DNA from: Pseudomonadales bacterium
GTDB taxonomy: Bacteria > Pseudomonadota > Gammaproteobacteria > Pseudomonadales > UBA5518
Assembly (NCBI GenBank): GCA_024234165.1
Contig: JACKOP010000001.1
Location: 558,001 to 622,000 of the forward strand
Length of the DNA: 64,000 nucleotides
Reading direction: 5' to 3'
In this document: one piece after another, positions 42,679 to 51,501 of the stretch
Layout: every line of letters begins with the position of its first letter
Position numbering within the stretch: the stretch's first letter is position 1
Translations under genes and position numbers: made by a program
Notes under the pieces: model-generated
The model's input: only the letters and a program-made list of their open reading frames with translations
Told to the model about the DNA's origin: nothing
Databases searched by the model: none

Positions 42679-42981
42679 ATGCTCTGCTACGCCATCCTCG
42701 CCGAGGACGTCCCGGATTCACTCGCCAGGCGTCTCGCGGCGCGGCCTGCCCATCTCGCACGGCTGCAGACCCTGCGCGACGAAGGCCGGCTGCTGCTGGC
42801 CGGGCCGCATCCGGCGGCAGACTGCGAAGACCCCGGCGTGGCCGGTTTCAGCGGCAGCCTGGTGGTGGCACGCTTCGACGACCTCGCAAGCGCCGAGGCA
42901 TGGGCTGCAGACGACCCGTACGTGCATGCCGGCGTGTATGCCACCGTCCGTGTCAAGCCGTTCAGGAAAGTTCTACCGTGA
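42679..42981 (+). CDS. YciI-like protein
   Basis: A 100-residue protein of the dimeric alpha+beta barrel YCII fold. It shows LARLQTLRDEGRLLLAGPHP and ARFDDLASAEAWAADDPYVH, with the family's conserved His and Asp. A clear ribosome site (GCGAGG) lies near the ATG. The function of the family is not established; some members are weak hydrolases. The yciB-yciI neighbourhood is common. Confidence 0.82.
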   Translation: MLCYAILAEDVPDSLARRLAARPAHLARLQTLRDEGRLLLAGPHPAADCEDPGVAGFSGSLVVARFDDLASAEAWAADDPYVHAGVYATVRVKPFRKVLP

Positions 42982-43066
42982 ACTCAAAAATCCTGTTGAC
43001 ACCATACAAATTGCAACTAGATTAATGCGTTATCGATTGAACCGAATCCATTATCAGAGCTCGTCC

Positions 43067-43726
43067 ATGTTGTTCAGGCTTATCGTCACGGCTCTGCTGG
43101 GCAGCTTCCTCCTGAGCCAGCCGGCCACGGCACAGGATCGCCGCTATGTCGACGACACCCGCAGCGTACCGTTGCGCTCCGACGCCTTCGCGGAAGCCTC
43201 ACCGATACGCGCCGGGGTGCCGAGTGGCTCGGCCGTCACACTGCTCTCGGAACGCGCGGAAACCGGCTGGGCGCTGGTGCGGACCGAAGACGGCACCGAG
43301 GGCTGGATTCCGACCCGCTATCTCAAACGGGAAGCCGGACCGCGCTACCAGATCATCAACGCCTTGCGTCAGCTCGGGCAGCCCGACGACGGCAGCGTAG
43401 CGCTCTCGGCTGCGATCGAGCAGGCACGCAAACAGCTCGACGAAACGGTGACTGCACGCGATGCACTGCTTGCCGAGCTGGCCGAGCTGAAGAAGGTGTC
43501 CGGTTCTGCCCAGCAACTCGATGCAAGCAATCGGGAAATGGGGCGCCAGCTCGAGGAAATGAAGAACCGTATCGGCGTACTGGAAGCGGAAAACCAGCGC
43601 CTGCACGACGATGCATGGCAGAAGTGGTTCATCAACGGTGTGTGGGCGACGGGCATCGGTGGCGTACTGACGCTGTTGCTGCCGCGACTTGTCCCACAAC
43701 GGCGTCGCCGTTCGGAATGGACTTGA
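43067..43726 (+). CDS. SH3-domain membrane-anchored protein (TIGR04211, YgiM-like)
   Basis: A 219-residue protein. A signal peptide (MLFRLIVTALLGSFLLSQPA) leads to a bacterial SH3 domain (about 22-90; VPLRSDAFAEASPIRAGVPS, then GWALVRTEDGTEGWIPTRYL). A coiled coil of about 70 residues follows, then a C-terminal transmembrane helix (WFINGVWATGIGGVLTLLLP) and a basic tail. It should lie in the periplasm, held by the inner membrane. The substrate or partner is unknown. An upstream in-frame ATG (43025) would add 14 residues before the signal. Confidence 0.82.
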   Translation: MLFRLIVTALLGSFLLSQPATAQDRRYVDDTRSVPLRSDAFAEASPIRAGVPSGSAVTLLSERAETGWALVRTEDGTEGWIPTRYLKREAGPRYQIINALRQLGQPDDGSVALSAAIEQARKQLDETVTARDALLAELAELKKVSGSAQQLDASNREMGRQLEEMKNRIGVLEAENQRLHDDAWQKWFINGVWATGIGGVLTLLLPRLVPQRRRRSEWT

Positions 43727-43768
43727 TGCCGTGAACCGCAGTCCCTGCAAGACCTGGTGGACTCCCCG

Positions 43769-44353
43769 ATGATGAAACGACTTCTTGCCCTGCTCGCCGT
43801 AACCTACGCAGCGCTGCTGTTCCATCCAGTCGCGGCACGCACCGACGCGAGCGCGAATCCGCGCGTCGAGATTCGCACCAACGCCGGCAGCTTCATCGTC
43901 GAGCTGTACCCGGAAGACGCTCCACTGACGGTGGCAAACTTTCTCTCGCATGTGGACAGCGGTTTCTACGCAGGAACGATCTTTCACCGCGTGATCCCGA
44001 ATTTCATGATCCAGGGCGGCGGGTTCACAGCGGCAATGGAGCAGAAGCCGGAGGGCGAACTGGTCCGGAACGAGTCGCACAATCGCCTGCACAACGAGCG
44101 CGGCACGATCGCGATGGCACGCACCGCGGACCCCGACAGCGCGTCTGCACAATTTTTCGTGAACGTGCGTGCGAATCTCACTCTCGATTTCAACTATGTC
44201 ACGCGAGAGCCAGGCTATACGGTATTCGGTCGTGTCGTCGACGGCATGGACGTGATCGACGGGATCTCGCTGGTCGGCACGCACAGCGCGGGGTCATTCG
44301 ACGACGTGCCGGTGAATCCGATCGTGATCGAATCGGCGCGACGCGTCGAATGA
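43769..44353 (+). CDS. Periplasmic peptidyl-prolyl cis-trans isomerase (cyclophilin)
   Basis: A 194-residue cyclophilin. The signal peptide is MMKRLLALLAVTYAALLFHP. The catalytic Arg lies in FYAGTIFHRVIPNFMIQGGG. SASAQFFVNVRANLTLDF and the closing EPGYTVFGRVVDGMDVIDGI match PpiA. It speeds proline isomerisation in folding outer-membrane or periplasmic proteins. It overlaps pdxJ (ATGA). Confidence 0.9.
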   Translation: MMKRLLALLAVTYAALLFHPVAARTDASANPRVEIRTNAGSFIVELYPEDAPLTVANFLSHVDSGFYAGTIFHRVIPNFMIQGGGFTAAMEQKPEGELVRNESHNRLHNERGTIAMARTADPDSASAQFFVNVRANLTLDFNYVTREPGYTVFGRVVDGMDVIDGISLVGTHSAGSFDDVPVNPIVIESARRVE

Positions 44354-45123
44354 GCGTTGCGCTCTCGATCAACCTGAACAAGATCGCGCTGATCCGCAAT
44401 TCGCGCGTCGGCGACTACCCGAGCGTGACCGAACACGCAGCGCTGTGCATCGCGGCTGGCGCCGACGGCATCACCGTGCATCCACGCCCGGACCAGCGCC
44501 ACATCCGTGCCAGCGACGTACCCGCGCTGGCAGCCATGGTTCGCGTGGAACTCAACGTCGAGGGCAATCCCTTCGCAGGTCCCGCAACCAGCCATCGCCC
44601 GGACGTGGCCGATTACCCCGGCTTCATGCCGCTGGTGTGTGCGGTACGGCCGGTACAGTGCACGCTGGTTCCGGACGCCGATACGCAACTCACCTCGGAC
44701 CACGGCTTCGACCTGCGAAGGGATGGCGAGCGGTTGCGACCGCTGATCGCGCAACTGCGTGCGCTGGGGATCCGGGTCAGCCTGTTCATGGATCCCGATC
44801 CGGATCAGATCCGTCTCGCTGCCGCTTGTGGCGCCGACCGGGTCGAGCTCTACACCGGGCCCTACGCGGCCGCCTTTGCAGCCGGAGCAGAGCGCACGAT
44901 GATCCTGCGCCCGCACGCCGAGGCAGCGCAGGTTGCCCACGACCTCGGTCTCGGCGTCAATGCCGGCCACGATCTGAGCCTCCACAACCTGCGCCCCTAT
45001 GCAGAAGCAGTACCCGGGCTGCTGGAGGTCTCGATCGGACATGCCTTCACCGTCGATGCGTTGCGCATGGGCATGAGCGCCGCAGTGGTGGCGTACCAGC
45101 GCTGCCTCGGAAAGACGGCCTGA
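44350..45123 (+). CDS. pdxJ: Pyridoxine 5'-phosphate synthase
   Basis: A 257-residue TIM barrel that makes pyridoxine 5'-phosphate from 1-deoxyxylulose 5-phosphate and aminoacetone phosphate. It shows LSINLNKIALIRNSRVGDYP, ITVHPRPDQRHIRASDV, and the Glu and phosphate segments VRVELNVEGNPF and VNAGHDLSLHNLRPYAEAVP. In this type the residue after INLNK is IALIRNSR, the Pseudomonas/Cellvibrio-like variant. SerC, encoded in the same window, supplies an earlier step of the same pathway. Confidence 0.92.
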   Translation: MSVALSINLNKIALIRNSRVGDYPSVTEHAALCIAAGADGITVHPRPDQRHIRASDVPALAAMVRVELNVEGNPFAGPATSHRPDVADYPGFMPLVCAVRPVQCTLVPDADTQLTSDHGFDLRRDGERLRPLIAQLRALGIRVSLFMDPDPDQIRLAAACGADRVELYTGPYAAAFAAGAERTMILRPHAEAAQVAHDLGLGVNAGHDLSLHNLRPYAEAVPGLLEVSIGHAFTVDALRMGMSAAVVAYQRCLGKTA

Positions 45124-45207
45124 GCGAAACACACCGGCCCTGCGTGCGTTGACCCGTGCTGCAAGGCCGCGTTAGCCTGCCGCGTCCAGCTCCCGGAGCC
45201 GATACCC

Positions 45208-46062
45208 ATGCACGTCCAGGACACGGACCGTACCGCGCCTGCGGCCGGCGGCGCACGACGACAGCGTCGATCGATCGTACTCGCATTGCTGGTGGGTGCG
45301 CTGCTCGCAGCCACCGTGCTGGTGCTCGGCGATCTGTGGCTGCGCAACCCGCTCCCCGAGCGCTCGACCTCCGTTGCTTCTGGCGATGTGATGCAGGCTC
45401 CTGCCGCGCCGTCCGCGGCCATCACTCCTGCCCCTGCCACACAGCCCACGGCAGACATCGACCAGACGGGCCCCGCCGCGGCCCCGCTACCTGCGCTGGC
45501 AGACAGTGACGACGAGGTGCGAGGCACACTCACCGAACTGCTGCCGGTCACCCTGCATCCCAGCCTCGCACCATCGAGTCTGGTGGCGCGGGCCGCTTCG
45601 CTGCTCGACAGCTTTGCGCATGGCCGCGTGGTGCGCGACAAACTGCCGCTGCCGACGGTGCCCGGCAAGACCGTGGCGATCGAGCGCGGTGGACGGCTCT
45701 TTCTCGATCCAGCGAACCACGCACGTTACGACACGCTCGTCTCGGCACTGGAGTCGATCGACGCGAAAGCCCTGGCACATTGGTATCTGCGCTACGAACC
45801 GCTGTTGCAACAGGCCTGTACCGAACTCGGCAACGGCGACATCCGGGCACGCACGCTCTTGCTGGGAGGCATCGACACCATGCTGGGTGCGCCGATCGCA
45901 CCGCCACAGATCGCGCTGGTGCAACCTGCGGTTTTCTACAAGTTTGCCGATCCGGCACTGGAGTCACTGCCGGACAGCCAGAAACTGCTGCTGCGCATCG
46001 GTCCGCACAATCGCGAGATCGTCACGGCATGGCTCGTGGGCTTCGCGAACCAGCTGCGCTGA
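45208..46062 (+). CDS. DUF3014 protein
   Basis: A 284-residue protein with one N-terminal transmembrane helix (SIVLALLVGALLAATVLVLG). A linker rich in Ala, Pro and Thr follows (about 50-95), then a compact DUF3014 domain (RGTLTELLPVTLHPSLAPSS; YDTLVSALESIDAKALAHWY; GPHNREIVTAWLVGFANQLR). It is anchored in the inner membrane with the domain in the periplasm. The function is unknown. It converges with the AarF-type gene, with six bases between the stops. Confidence 0.82.
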   Translation: MHVQDTDRTAPAAGGARRQRRSIVLALLVGALLAATVLVLGDLWLRNPLPERSTSVASGDVMQAPAAPSAAITPAPATQPTADIDQTGPAAAPLPALADSDDEVRGTLTELLPVTLHPSLAPSSLVARAASLLDSFAHGRVVRDKLPLPTVPGKTVAIERGGRLFLDPANHARYDTLVSALESIDAKALAHWYLRYEPLLQQACTELGNGDIRARTLLLGGIDTMLGAPIAPPQIALVQPAVFYKFADPALESLPDSQKLLLRIGPHNREIVTAWLVGFANQLR

Positions 46063-46068
46063 ACGCCC

Positions 46069-47448
46069 TCAATCGAGATACTTCTCGAGGATATCGGCCC
46101 CGTTGAACTCGGCACCGAGCACTGCGATGAACGTATAGACCCCGATCAGCTTGCGATTGAGGAACACGAATTCCTGCGGCGGGACACGGAAATACGGGCT
46201 GAAGGCAGCCTTCGTCGCACGCGAGGCGACTCGCGACGGCAGGTCGCTGTGGCGCCAGCGATACTGTCCTTCGGCATTCAGCGCCTCTTCGGGAACATTT
46301 CCCGGACGGCACACCAGCGGCTCGATCACTCCTGCGCACACCTCGGCGAAAGACTGCTGCACATGCGGCGGATACTCCGGGCGGATGAAGCGCAACGCCA
46401 GCGCCCCTTCCCGCACGGCATCGAGATCACCGCGGTAGGCGCCGATGATCATCCGTTGCAACGGCATGATGAATTCGTCCGGATACTCCTGCACGGCACC
46501 GAAGTCGAGCAATACCAGCCGGTCGCGCGCACGCGCGTTCGCTGCCGGGCGGACGCGGTAATTGCCGAAATTCGGATCGGTCTGCAGCTCCTTCCACTCG
46601 AAGATTTCGCGCAGGAACAGCTCGAGGAACGCCCGTCCGATCTCGTTGCGGCGCGACTGCGGCAAGGCCTCGACATCGGCGCTGCTCACCGCATAGCCCT
46701 GCTCGAAGGTGGTCGCCAGCACGTGCGCCGTCGAGTAGCGATCGATCACCTCGGGAACGACGAAACGCGGGTCACGCTGCAGGCGGGCACGGAACGCCAT
46801 CGTCTTGGCTGCCTCCAGCGTGTAGTCGACCTCGCGATGGAGCATCGCGCGCACCTCTTCGAGCCATGCGCTGAACTCCTCGCTCGCCGATACCATACGT
46901 CCGATCTGCAACAGGCCGACCACCGCGTCGATATCGACGTCGATCGAATCCGCCACGCCCGGGTACTGCACCTTCAGGCACAGTGCAGCGCCGCCGTTGC
47001 GCGGATGCGCCAGATGAACCTGTCCGAGCGAGGCAGCACCGATCGGCACCGGATCGATATCCAGCTCCGCCAGCCGGGCACGCCCGAGTTCGCGCTCCAG
47101 CTCCCGGCGGATCACCGGCCATTCGAGCGCAACGGTACGGTCCTCGAGCGAGTGCAACGCTGCCGTGACTTCCTCGGGCAGAAAGTGCTCGCCGTAGAGC
47201 GCGAGCATCTGGCCGATCTTGACCACGCTGCCCTTGAGCTTGCCGAGTTCCTCGACCAGGAAGCGGGCCTGCTCGCCGAGCGCTGCGCGCCGGCGCTCGG
47301 CCCGCAGCGCTCGCGGCAACAGCAACGAGGTCGCCGATTGCGCCATGTAGCGAGTACCCGCGAGCAGGGTGCTGCGCGTCAGGCTCAGTCGCCGCTCGAA
47401 GCTGCCGGTGCGGATCCGTGTCAGTGTCGTCCTTTCGCGCTCTGTCAT
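46069..47448 (-). CDS. ABC1/AarF/UbiB-family atypical kinase
   Basis: A 459-residue UbiB-family protein. The KxGQ motif is in KGSVVKIGQMLALYGEHFLP and the Ala-rich loop in PIGAASLGQVHLAHP. The catalytic segments are LQTDPNFGNYRVRPA and LVLLDFGAVQEYPDEFIMPL. It is not next to ubiE or ubiJ, so it is probably one of the extra AarF-type proteins, which act as ATPases or lipid-linked kinases. No C-terminal membrane helices are obvious. The ATG at 47448 is preceded by open frame without homology and overlaps the promoter side of cmoA. Confidence 0.82.
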   Translation of the reverse strand: MTERERTTLTRIRTGSFERRLSLTRSTLLAGTRYMAQSATSLLLPRALRAERRRAALGEQARFLVEELGKLKGSVVKIGQMLALYGEHFLPEEVTAALHSLEDRTVALEWPVIRRELERELGRARLAELDIDPVPIGAASLGQVHLAHPRNGGAALCLKVQYPGVADSIDVDIDAVVGLLQIGRMVSASEEFSAWLEEVRAMLHREVDYTLEAAKTMAFRARLQRDPRFVVPEVIDRYSTAHVLATTFEQGYAVSSADVEALPQSRRNEIGRAFLELFLREIFEWKELQTDPNFGNYRVRPAANARARDRLVLLDFGAVQEYPDEFIMPLQRMIIGAYRGDLDAVREGALALRFIRPEYPPHVQQSFAEVCAGVIEPLVCRPGNVPEEALNAEGQYRWRHSDLPSRVASRATKAAFSPYFRVPPQEFVFLNRKLIGVYTFIAVLGAEFNGADILEKYLD

Positions 47449-47531
47449 CCAACGATGCCCTCGAATCCTGCCGCCACTGTAACGCATCGCGGTTATACTG
47501 CGCGCCACCCGTGAATCTGCCACGTTTCCCG

Positions 47532-48284
47532 ATGCCCGATCGTCCTGCCAGCAATGTGCCGTCGGCGCGTGACGCGGTGTACGCCGAGCAGCGCGAGCGT
47601 ATCGATGCGTTCCGCTTCGACGCAGCAGTCGCCGACGTATTCGCCGACATGATCGCCCGTTCCGTGCCTGGCTACGCCCTCACGCTGCAGATGATCGCCG
47701 TGGTCGCCAGCCGCTTCGCCCGATCCGGGACCCATTGCTACGATCTCGGCTGTTCGCTCGGGGCATCCACGCTGGCTATCCGCCATCACGTCCCGCACGA
47801 CTGCGTGGTGATCGGAGTCGACAATTCGCCACCGATGGTCGAGCGTGCACGAGCGATCGCCGCCGCTGATCGCGCAGCCGCGGCCATCGAGATCCGCTGC
47901 GAAGACGTGTGTGCAGTCGCCCTGCGCAATGCATCGCTGGTCACACTGAACTTCACGCTGCAGTTCGTGCCTCCGCCGGCTCGCCCGCTGCTGCTCGCGC
48001 GAATCGCCACGGCACTGCATTCCGGTGGCTGCCTGATGCTGTCGGAGAAGATCGCCTTCGACGACCCGGCCGAGCAGGAACTGCTCGGCGCGCTGCACCA
48101 CGATTTCAAGCAGTTGCAGGGTTACAGCGCACTCGAAATCGCGCAAAAGCGTGCAGCACTGGAAAACGTGTTGATTCCGGAAACGCTTGCCGCTCACCGC
48201 GAGCGCCTGCTGGATGCAGGATTTCGCCGCGTCACGCTCTGGCTGCAGTGCCTGAACTTCGTGTCGCTGCTCGCCGAAAAATGA
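47532..48284 (+). CDS. cmoA: Carboxy-S-adenosyl-L-methionine synthase
   Basis: A 250-residue methyltransferase-fold enzyme that uses prephenate and SAM to make carboxy-SAM. The SAM motif is HCYDLGCSLGASTLAIRHHV. GVDNSPPMVERARAI, VTLNFTLQFVPPPARPLL and MLSEKIAFDDPAEQELL are characteristic. It works with CmoB, directly downstream with overlapping stop and start, in making cmo5U34 of tRNA. Confidence 0.94.
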   Translation: MPDRPASNVPSARDAVYAEQRERIDAFRFDAAVADVFADMIARSVPGYALTLQMIAVVASRFARSGTHCYDLGCSLGASTLAIRHHVPHDCVVIGVDNSPPMVERARAIAAADRAAAAIEIRCEDVCAVALRNASLVTLNFTLQFVPPPARPLLLARIATALHSGGCLMLSEKIAFDDPAEQELLGALHHDFKQLQGYSALEIAQKRAALENVLIPETLAAHRERLLDAGFRRVTLWLQCLNFVSLLAEK

Positions 48285-49252
48285 ACATGCTTGCAACCCT
48301 CGAAGGTGCACTCGCTGCGTTCCCGCCTGCGAGGGCACGCGAGCAACTGTACGCTGCGCTGACTGCACGTACGGAAGCGCTGCACCATGGTGACGCAGCG
48401 GCGTGGGAGGCAGCGCTCGCGGCACTCCCGCCGCTGCTCGCGCAGGATGTGGATCCGGGCGCGGCCGCCGTACGCGTCGGGCGCCGCTCAGACGCCAGTG
48501 ACGCCGAGCGCGCACGCCTGCGCGCCGCGCTGCAGGCGCTGCACCCCTGGCGCAAGGGCCCGTTCGAGCTGTTCGGCATGACCATCGACAGCGAGTGGCG
48601 CTCGGACCTGAAATGGGAACGCGTCGCACGCCACATCGAAGTCGGCGGACACTGCGTGCTCGATGTCGGCTGCGGCAACGGCTACTACGCCTGGCGGATG
48701 CGAGGCGCCGGTGCCGCATTCGTGCTCGGGATCGATCCCACGCTGCGCTTCCTCGCCCAGTTCCTCGCCGTGCAACGCTATATCGGCGATCCGTGTGTGG
48801 TGCTGCTGCCGCTGCGCGCCGAGGATCTGCCGGCGCGCCTCGGGTGTTTCGACACCGCGTTGTCGATGGGTGTGCTGTACCACCGTCGCTCACCGTTCGA
48901 GCACCTCGGCGAACTTTTCGAGGCGCTGCGCCCCGGTGGTCAACTGCTGCTGGAGACACTACTGGTCGATGGCGACGCCACGCGGGTGCTGGTGCCGCGG
49001 GAGCGCTATGCGATGATGCGCAACGTCTGGTTCATTCCGTCCGCCGACGCGCTGGCGCTATGGCTCGAGCGCGCCGGATTCACCGGTGTACGACTGGCCG
49101 AACTGACGCCGACCACCAGCGCCGAACAGCGACGCACCGAGTGGATGCGGTTCGAATCGCTGACCGATTTTCTCGACCCGACTGATCCGCAACGCACCCG
49201 CGAAGGCCATCCGGCGCCGTTGCGCGGTATCTTTGTGGCCCGGCGCCCATGA
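48281..49252 (+). CDS. cmoB: tRNA U34 carboxymethyltransferase
   Basis: A 323-residue enzyme that transfers the carboxymethyl group from carboxy-SAM to 5-hydroxyuridine 34 of tRNA. It has HPWRKGPFELFGMTIDSEWR, CVLDVGCGNGYYAWRMRGAG and DTALSMGVLYHRRSPFEHLG. The end FESLTDFLDPTDPQRTREGH is the usual CmoB C-terminus. The ATG at 48281 overlaps the cmoA stop. tRNA-Val (TAC) in this window is a natural substrate of this pathway. Confidence 0.95.
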   Translation: MNMLATLEGALAAFPPARAREQLYAALTARTEALHHGDAAAWEAALAALPPLLAQDVDPGAAAVRVGRRSDASDAERARLRAALQALHPWRKGPFELFGMTIDSEWRSDLKWERVARHIEVGGHCVLDVGCGNGYYAWRMRGAGAAFVLGIDPTLRFLAQFLAVQRYIGDPCVVLLPLRAEDLPARLGCFDTALSMGVLYHRRSPFEHLGELFEALRPGGQLLLETLLVDGDATRVLVPRERYAMMRNVWFIPSADALALWLERAGFTGVRLAELTPTTSAEQRRTEWMRFESLTDFLDPTDPQRTREGHPAPLRGIFVARRP

Positions 49253-49269
49253 CGAAGGAGACACCGCAG

Positions 49270-50571
49270 ATGAAGAAGCTTGCACTGCACTGGCAGATCC
49301 TGATCGCGATCCTGCTTGCCGGATTGGCAGGGTGGTTGAGCGGCACCGAGGCTGGCATCGGGCCACTGCGTTTTCACGCGGTGTACGGTTTCCTCGGCAC
49401 GATCTTCATCAAGGCCCTGAAAATGATCATCGTGCCGCTGATCTTCTCGTCGATCGTGGTGGGCATCACCGGCATCGGGCGCGCAGGAGACGTCGGCCGG
49501 CTCGGCGCCAGGACGCTCGCCATCTACATGGGTACAGGCCTGCTGGCGGTACTGCTCGGACTGGCCTGCGTGAACCTGGTCCGCCCGGGCTTTGCTGACG
49601 GCAGGCCGGTCGGAGAGCAGCTCGCCTTGCACGCCGACGGAGCCGAGGTGGCCGCGTCGCTGCAGAATCATGGCGGGATCGGCGAACTGGTCGCGATCTT
49701 CGAACGCATGGTTCCGGAAAACGTCGTCGCCACCGCCTCGGACAACAGCGACATGCTGGCGCTGATCGTGTTCGCGCTGCTGTTCGGCTTCTTCATCGCG
49801 CGTGCCGGCGACGAGCACGCCGAGCCGCTGTTCAACTTCTGGAACGCCGTGTTTCACGTGATGATGGACATCACCGCGCTGGTGATGCGCTTCGCACCGC
49901 TCGGCGTGTTCGGACTGGTCGCGAGCGTGGTTGCCGAAACAGGTTTCGACGCCGTACGCCCGCTGGCGCTGTTCGCGCTGACAGTAACGGTTGCCCTCGC
50001 AATACACGCCTTCGTCACGATGCCGTTGCTGATCCGCCTGCTGGCCGCAGTCCCCGCATGGCGTCTCTACCGGGCGATGTCGCCTGCGCTGCTGACGGCC
50101 TTTTCCACGGCTTCCTCATCGGGAACGCTGCCGGTCACGATGGAATGCATGGAGCGCCAGGCGGGAATTTCCAACCGCATCTCGAGTTTCGTGCTTCCGC
50201 TGGGGGCAACCGTCAACATGAACGGTACCGCGCTCTACGAATGCATGGCGGTGATCTTCCTTGCCCAGGCGTACGGGATCGAACTCGGACTGACCACGCA
50301 GGTGCTGATCGTGATCAGCGCGCTGCTCACCTCGATCGGCGTGGCGGGAGTTCCTTCGGCGTCACTGGTGGCCATCGGCATGATCCTCACCATGGTGGGC
50401 ATTCCGGTCGAGGCAATGGGGGTACTGTTCGTGTTCGACCGCATCCTCGACATGTTGCGCACCAGTGTGAACGTGTTCGGCGATGGCGCTGCAGCACTGA
50501 TCGTCGCGCGCATGGAAGGAGAACAGACGGCACTGGCCGCGACCCCGCTGCGCGAGCGTATCTATCGCTGA
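49270..50571 (+). CDS. Dicarboxylate/amino acid:cation symporter (DAACS)
   Basis: A 433-residue GltP/DctA-type transporter with eight membrane helices and two re-entrant loops. The first signature is FIKALKMIIVPLIFSSIVVG. The substrate-binding hairpins are TAFSTASSSGTLPVTMECME and the Asn-rich LGATVNMNGTALYECMAVIF. The end VFDRILDMLRTSVNVFGDGA holds the cation-binding Asp and Asn. It imports dicarboxylates or acidic amino acids with Na+ or H+. The ATG at 49270 has AAGGAG nine bases upstream; an in-frame ATG at 49249 is possible. Confidence 0.9.
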   Translation: MKKLALHWQILIAILLAGLAGWLSGTEAGIGPLRFHAVYGFLGTIFIKALKMIIVPLIFSSIVVGITGIGRAGDVGRLGARTLAIYMGTGLLAVLLGLACVNLVRPGFADGRPVGEQLALHADGAEVAASLQNHGGIGELVAIFERMVPENVVATASDNSDMLALIVFALLFGFFIARAGDEHAEPLFNFWNAVFHVMMDITALVMRFAPLGVFGLVASVVAETGFDAVRPLALFALTVTVALAIHAFVTMPLLIRLLAAVPAWRLYRAMSPALLTAFSTASSSGTLPVTMECMERQAGISNRISSFVLPLGATVNMNGTALYECMAVIFLAQAYGIELGLTTQVLIVISALLTSIGVAGVPSASLVAIGMILTMVGIPVEAMGVLFVFDRILDMLRTSVNVFGDGAAALIVARMEGEQTALAATPLRERIYR

Positions 50572-50661
50572 GCAGCGCCCTCCGGGTCGCCACCCTCTTT
50601 CGTCGACACACACGGATCGGCTATAAAGCGTCGGTCAGCGCAACAACGAGGAAACAGCAGG

Positions 50662-51018
50662 ATGGACGCCAGCCAGGCCACCGCCATCGTCGACAAGTAC
50701 CTGGACGCCGCCACACGCCAGGATGTAGCTGCAATCAGCAAGCTCTATGCGGACCACGCCGTGGTCGAGGATCCGGTCGGCACCGAACCGCACCGCGGCA
50801 TCGAAGCGATCACCGGTTTCTACACCCGCAGCCTCGCGGGCGGGGCACGTATGCAGCGCGTCGGCAGCGTGCGCTGCGCGGGCAACTCGGCAGCCTTCTG
50901 CTTCGACGTGCATGTAGGCGGCATGAAGATCGAGGTCCTCGACGTGTTCGAGTTTGGCCTCGACGGCAAGATCGTTTCCATGAAGGCGTACTGGGGCCCA
51001 GACAACGTCGTGCAATAG
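50662..51018 (+). CDS. Delta5-3-ketosteroid isomerase-like protein
   Basis: A 118-residue SnoaL/NTF2-fold protein. The catalytic residues of ketosteroid isomerase are all found: Tyr13 in VDKYLDAAT, Asp37 in AVVEDPVGTEPHRG, and Asp94 in EVLDVFEFGLDGK. The general base segment EDPVG-EP is identical in spacing to the Comamonas enzyme. It should shift the 5-ene double bond of 3-ketosteroids to the 4-position. There is a good ribosome site (GAGGAAA). No other clear steroid-degradation gene lies next to it, so the role is inferred from the protein alone. Confidence 0.8.
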   Translation: MDASQATAIVDKYLDAATRQDVAAISKLYADHAVVEDPVGTEPHRGIEAITGFYTRSLAGGARMQRVGSVRCAGNSAAFCFDVHVGGMKIEVLDVFEFGLDGKIVSMKAYWGPDNVVQ

Positions 51019-51068
51019 AGTCGCTCGCAGGTTTCGGGCAGGCAGACACGGCACGGGAGCACCGGCAG

Positions 51069-51494
51069 ATGACAATAACACTGGACAAGGCACGCTACCT
51101 CAATCTCGCAACCTGGAAGCGTGATGGCACGACGGTCGAGACTCCGGTCTGGTTCGCAGAACACCGTGGAGCGTATTACGTGTTTTCCGCGGGCGAAACC
51201 GGCAAGGTACGACGGTTGCGCAATTCACCACGTGCGCGTATCGCACCGTGCGACCACCGCGGTCGCGTGCTTGGCGACTGGGTCGACGCACAGGCCGTGA
51301 TCGTCAGCGACCCACGCGAGGAGCAGACGGCGTACCGCGCGCTGCGCCGCAAGTACGGCTGGCAGATGCATATGCTCGATTTCTTCTCGCGTCTGGGCGG
51401 CAAGATCGGTCAGCGCGCCGTGATCCGCATCCGCACCCGTACCGGCTCCCGCACCGGAACCGTCCGTGGTCGCAAGACGCGGCGTGCACGCTGA
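51069..51494 (+). CDS. PPOX-class F420/FMN-dependent enzyme
   Basis: A 141-residue split-barrel flavoprotein. It shows KARYLNLATWKRDGTTVETP, VWFAEHRGAYYVFSAGETGK, RRLRNSPRARIAPCDHRG and a DFFSRLGGKIGQRAVIRIRT end. These fit the TIGR03666-type PPOX family, members of which use F420 or FMN. The substrate is unknown. It lies 50 bases after the ketosteroid isomerase gene on the same strand and may be cotranscribed. The basic tail is natural. It converges with cysH, seven bases apart. Confidence 0.78.
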   Translation: MTITLDKARYLNLATWKRDGTTVETPVWFAEHRGAYYVFSAGETGKVRRLRNSPRARIAPCDHRGRVLGDWVDAQAVIVSDPREEQTAYRALRRKYGWQMHMLDFFSRLGGKIGQRAVIRIRTRTGSRTGTVRGRKTRRAR

Positions 51495-51501
51495 AGAGGG
51501 T

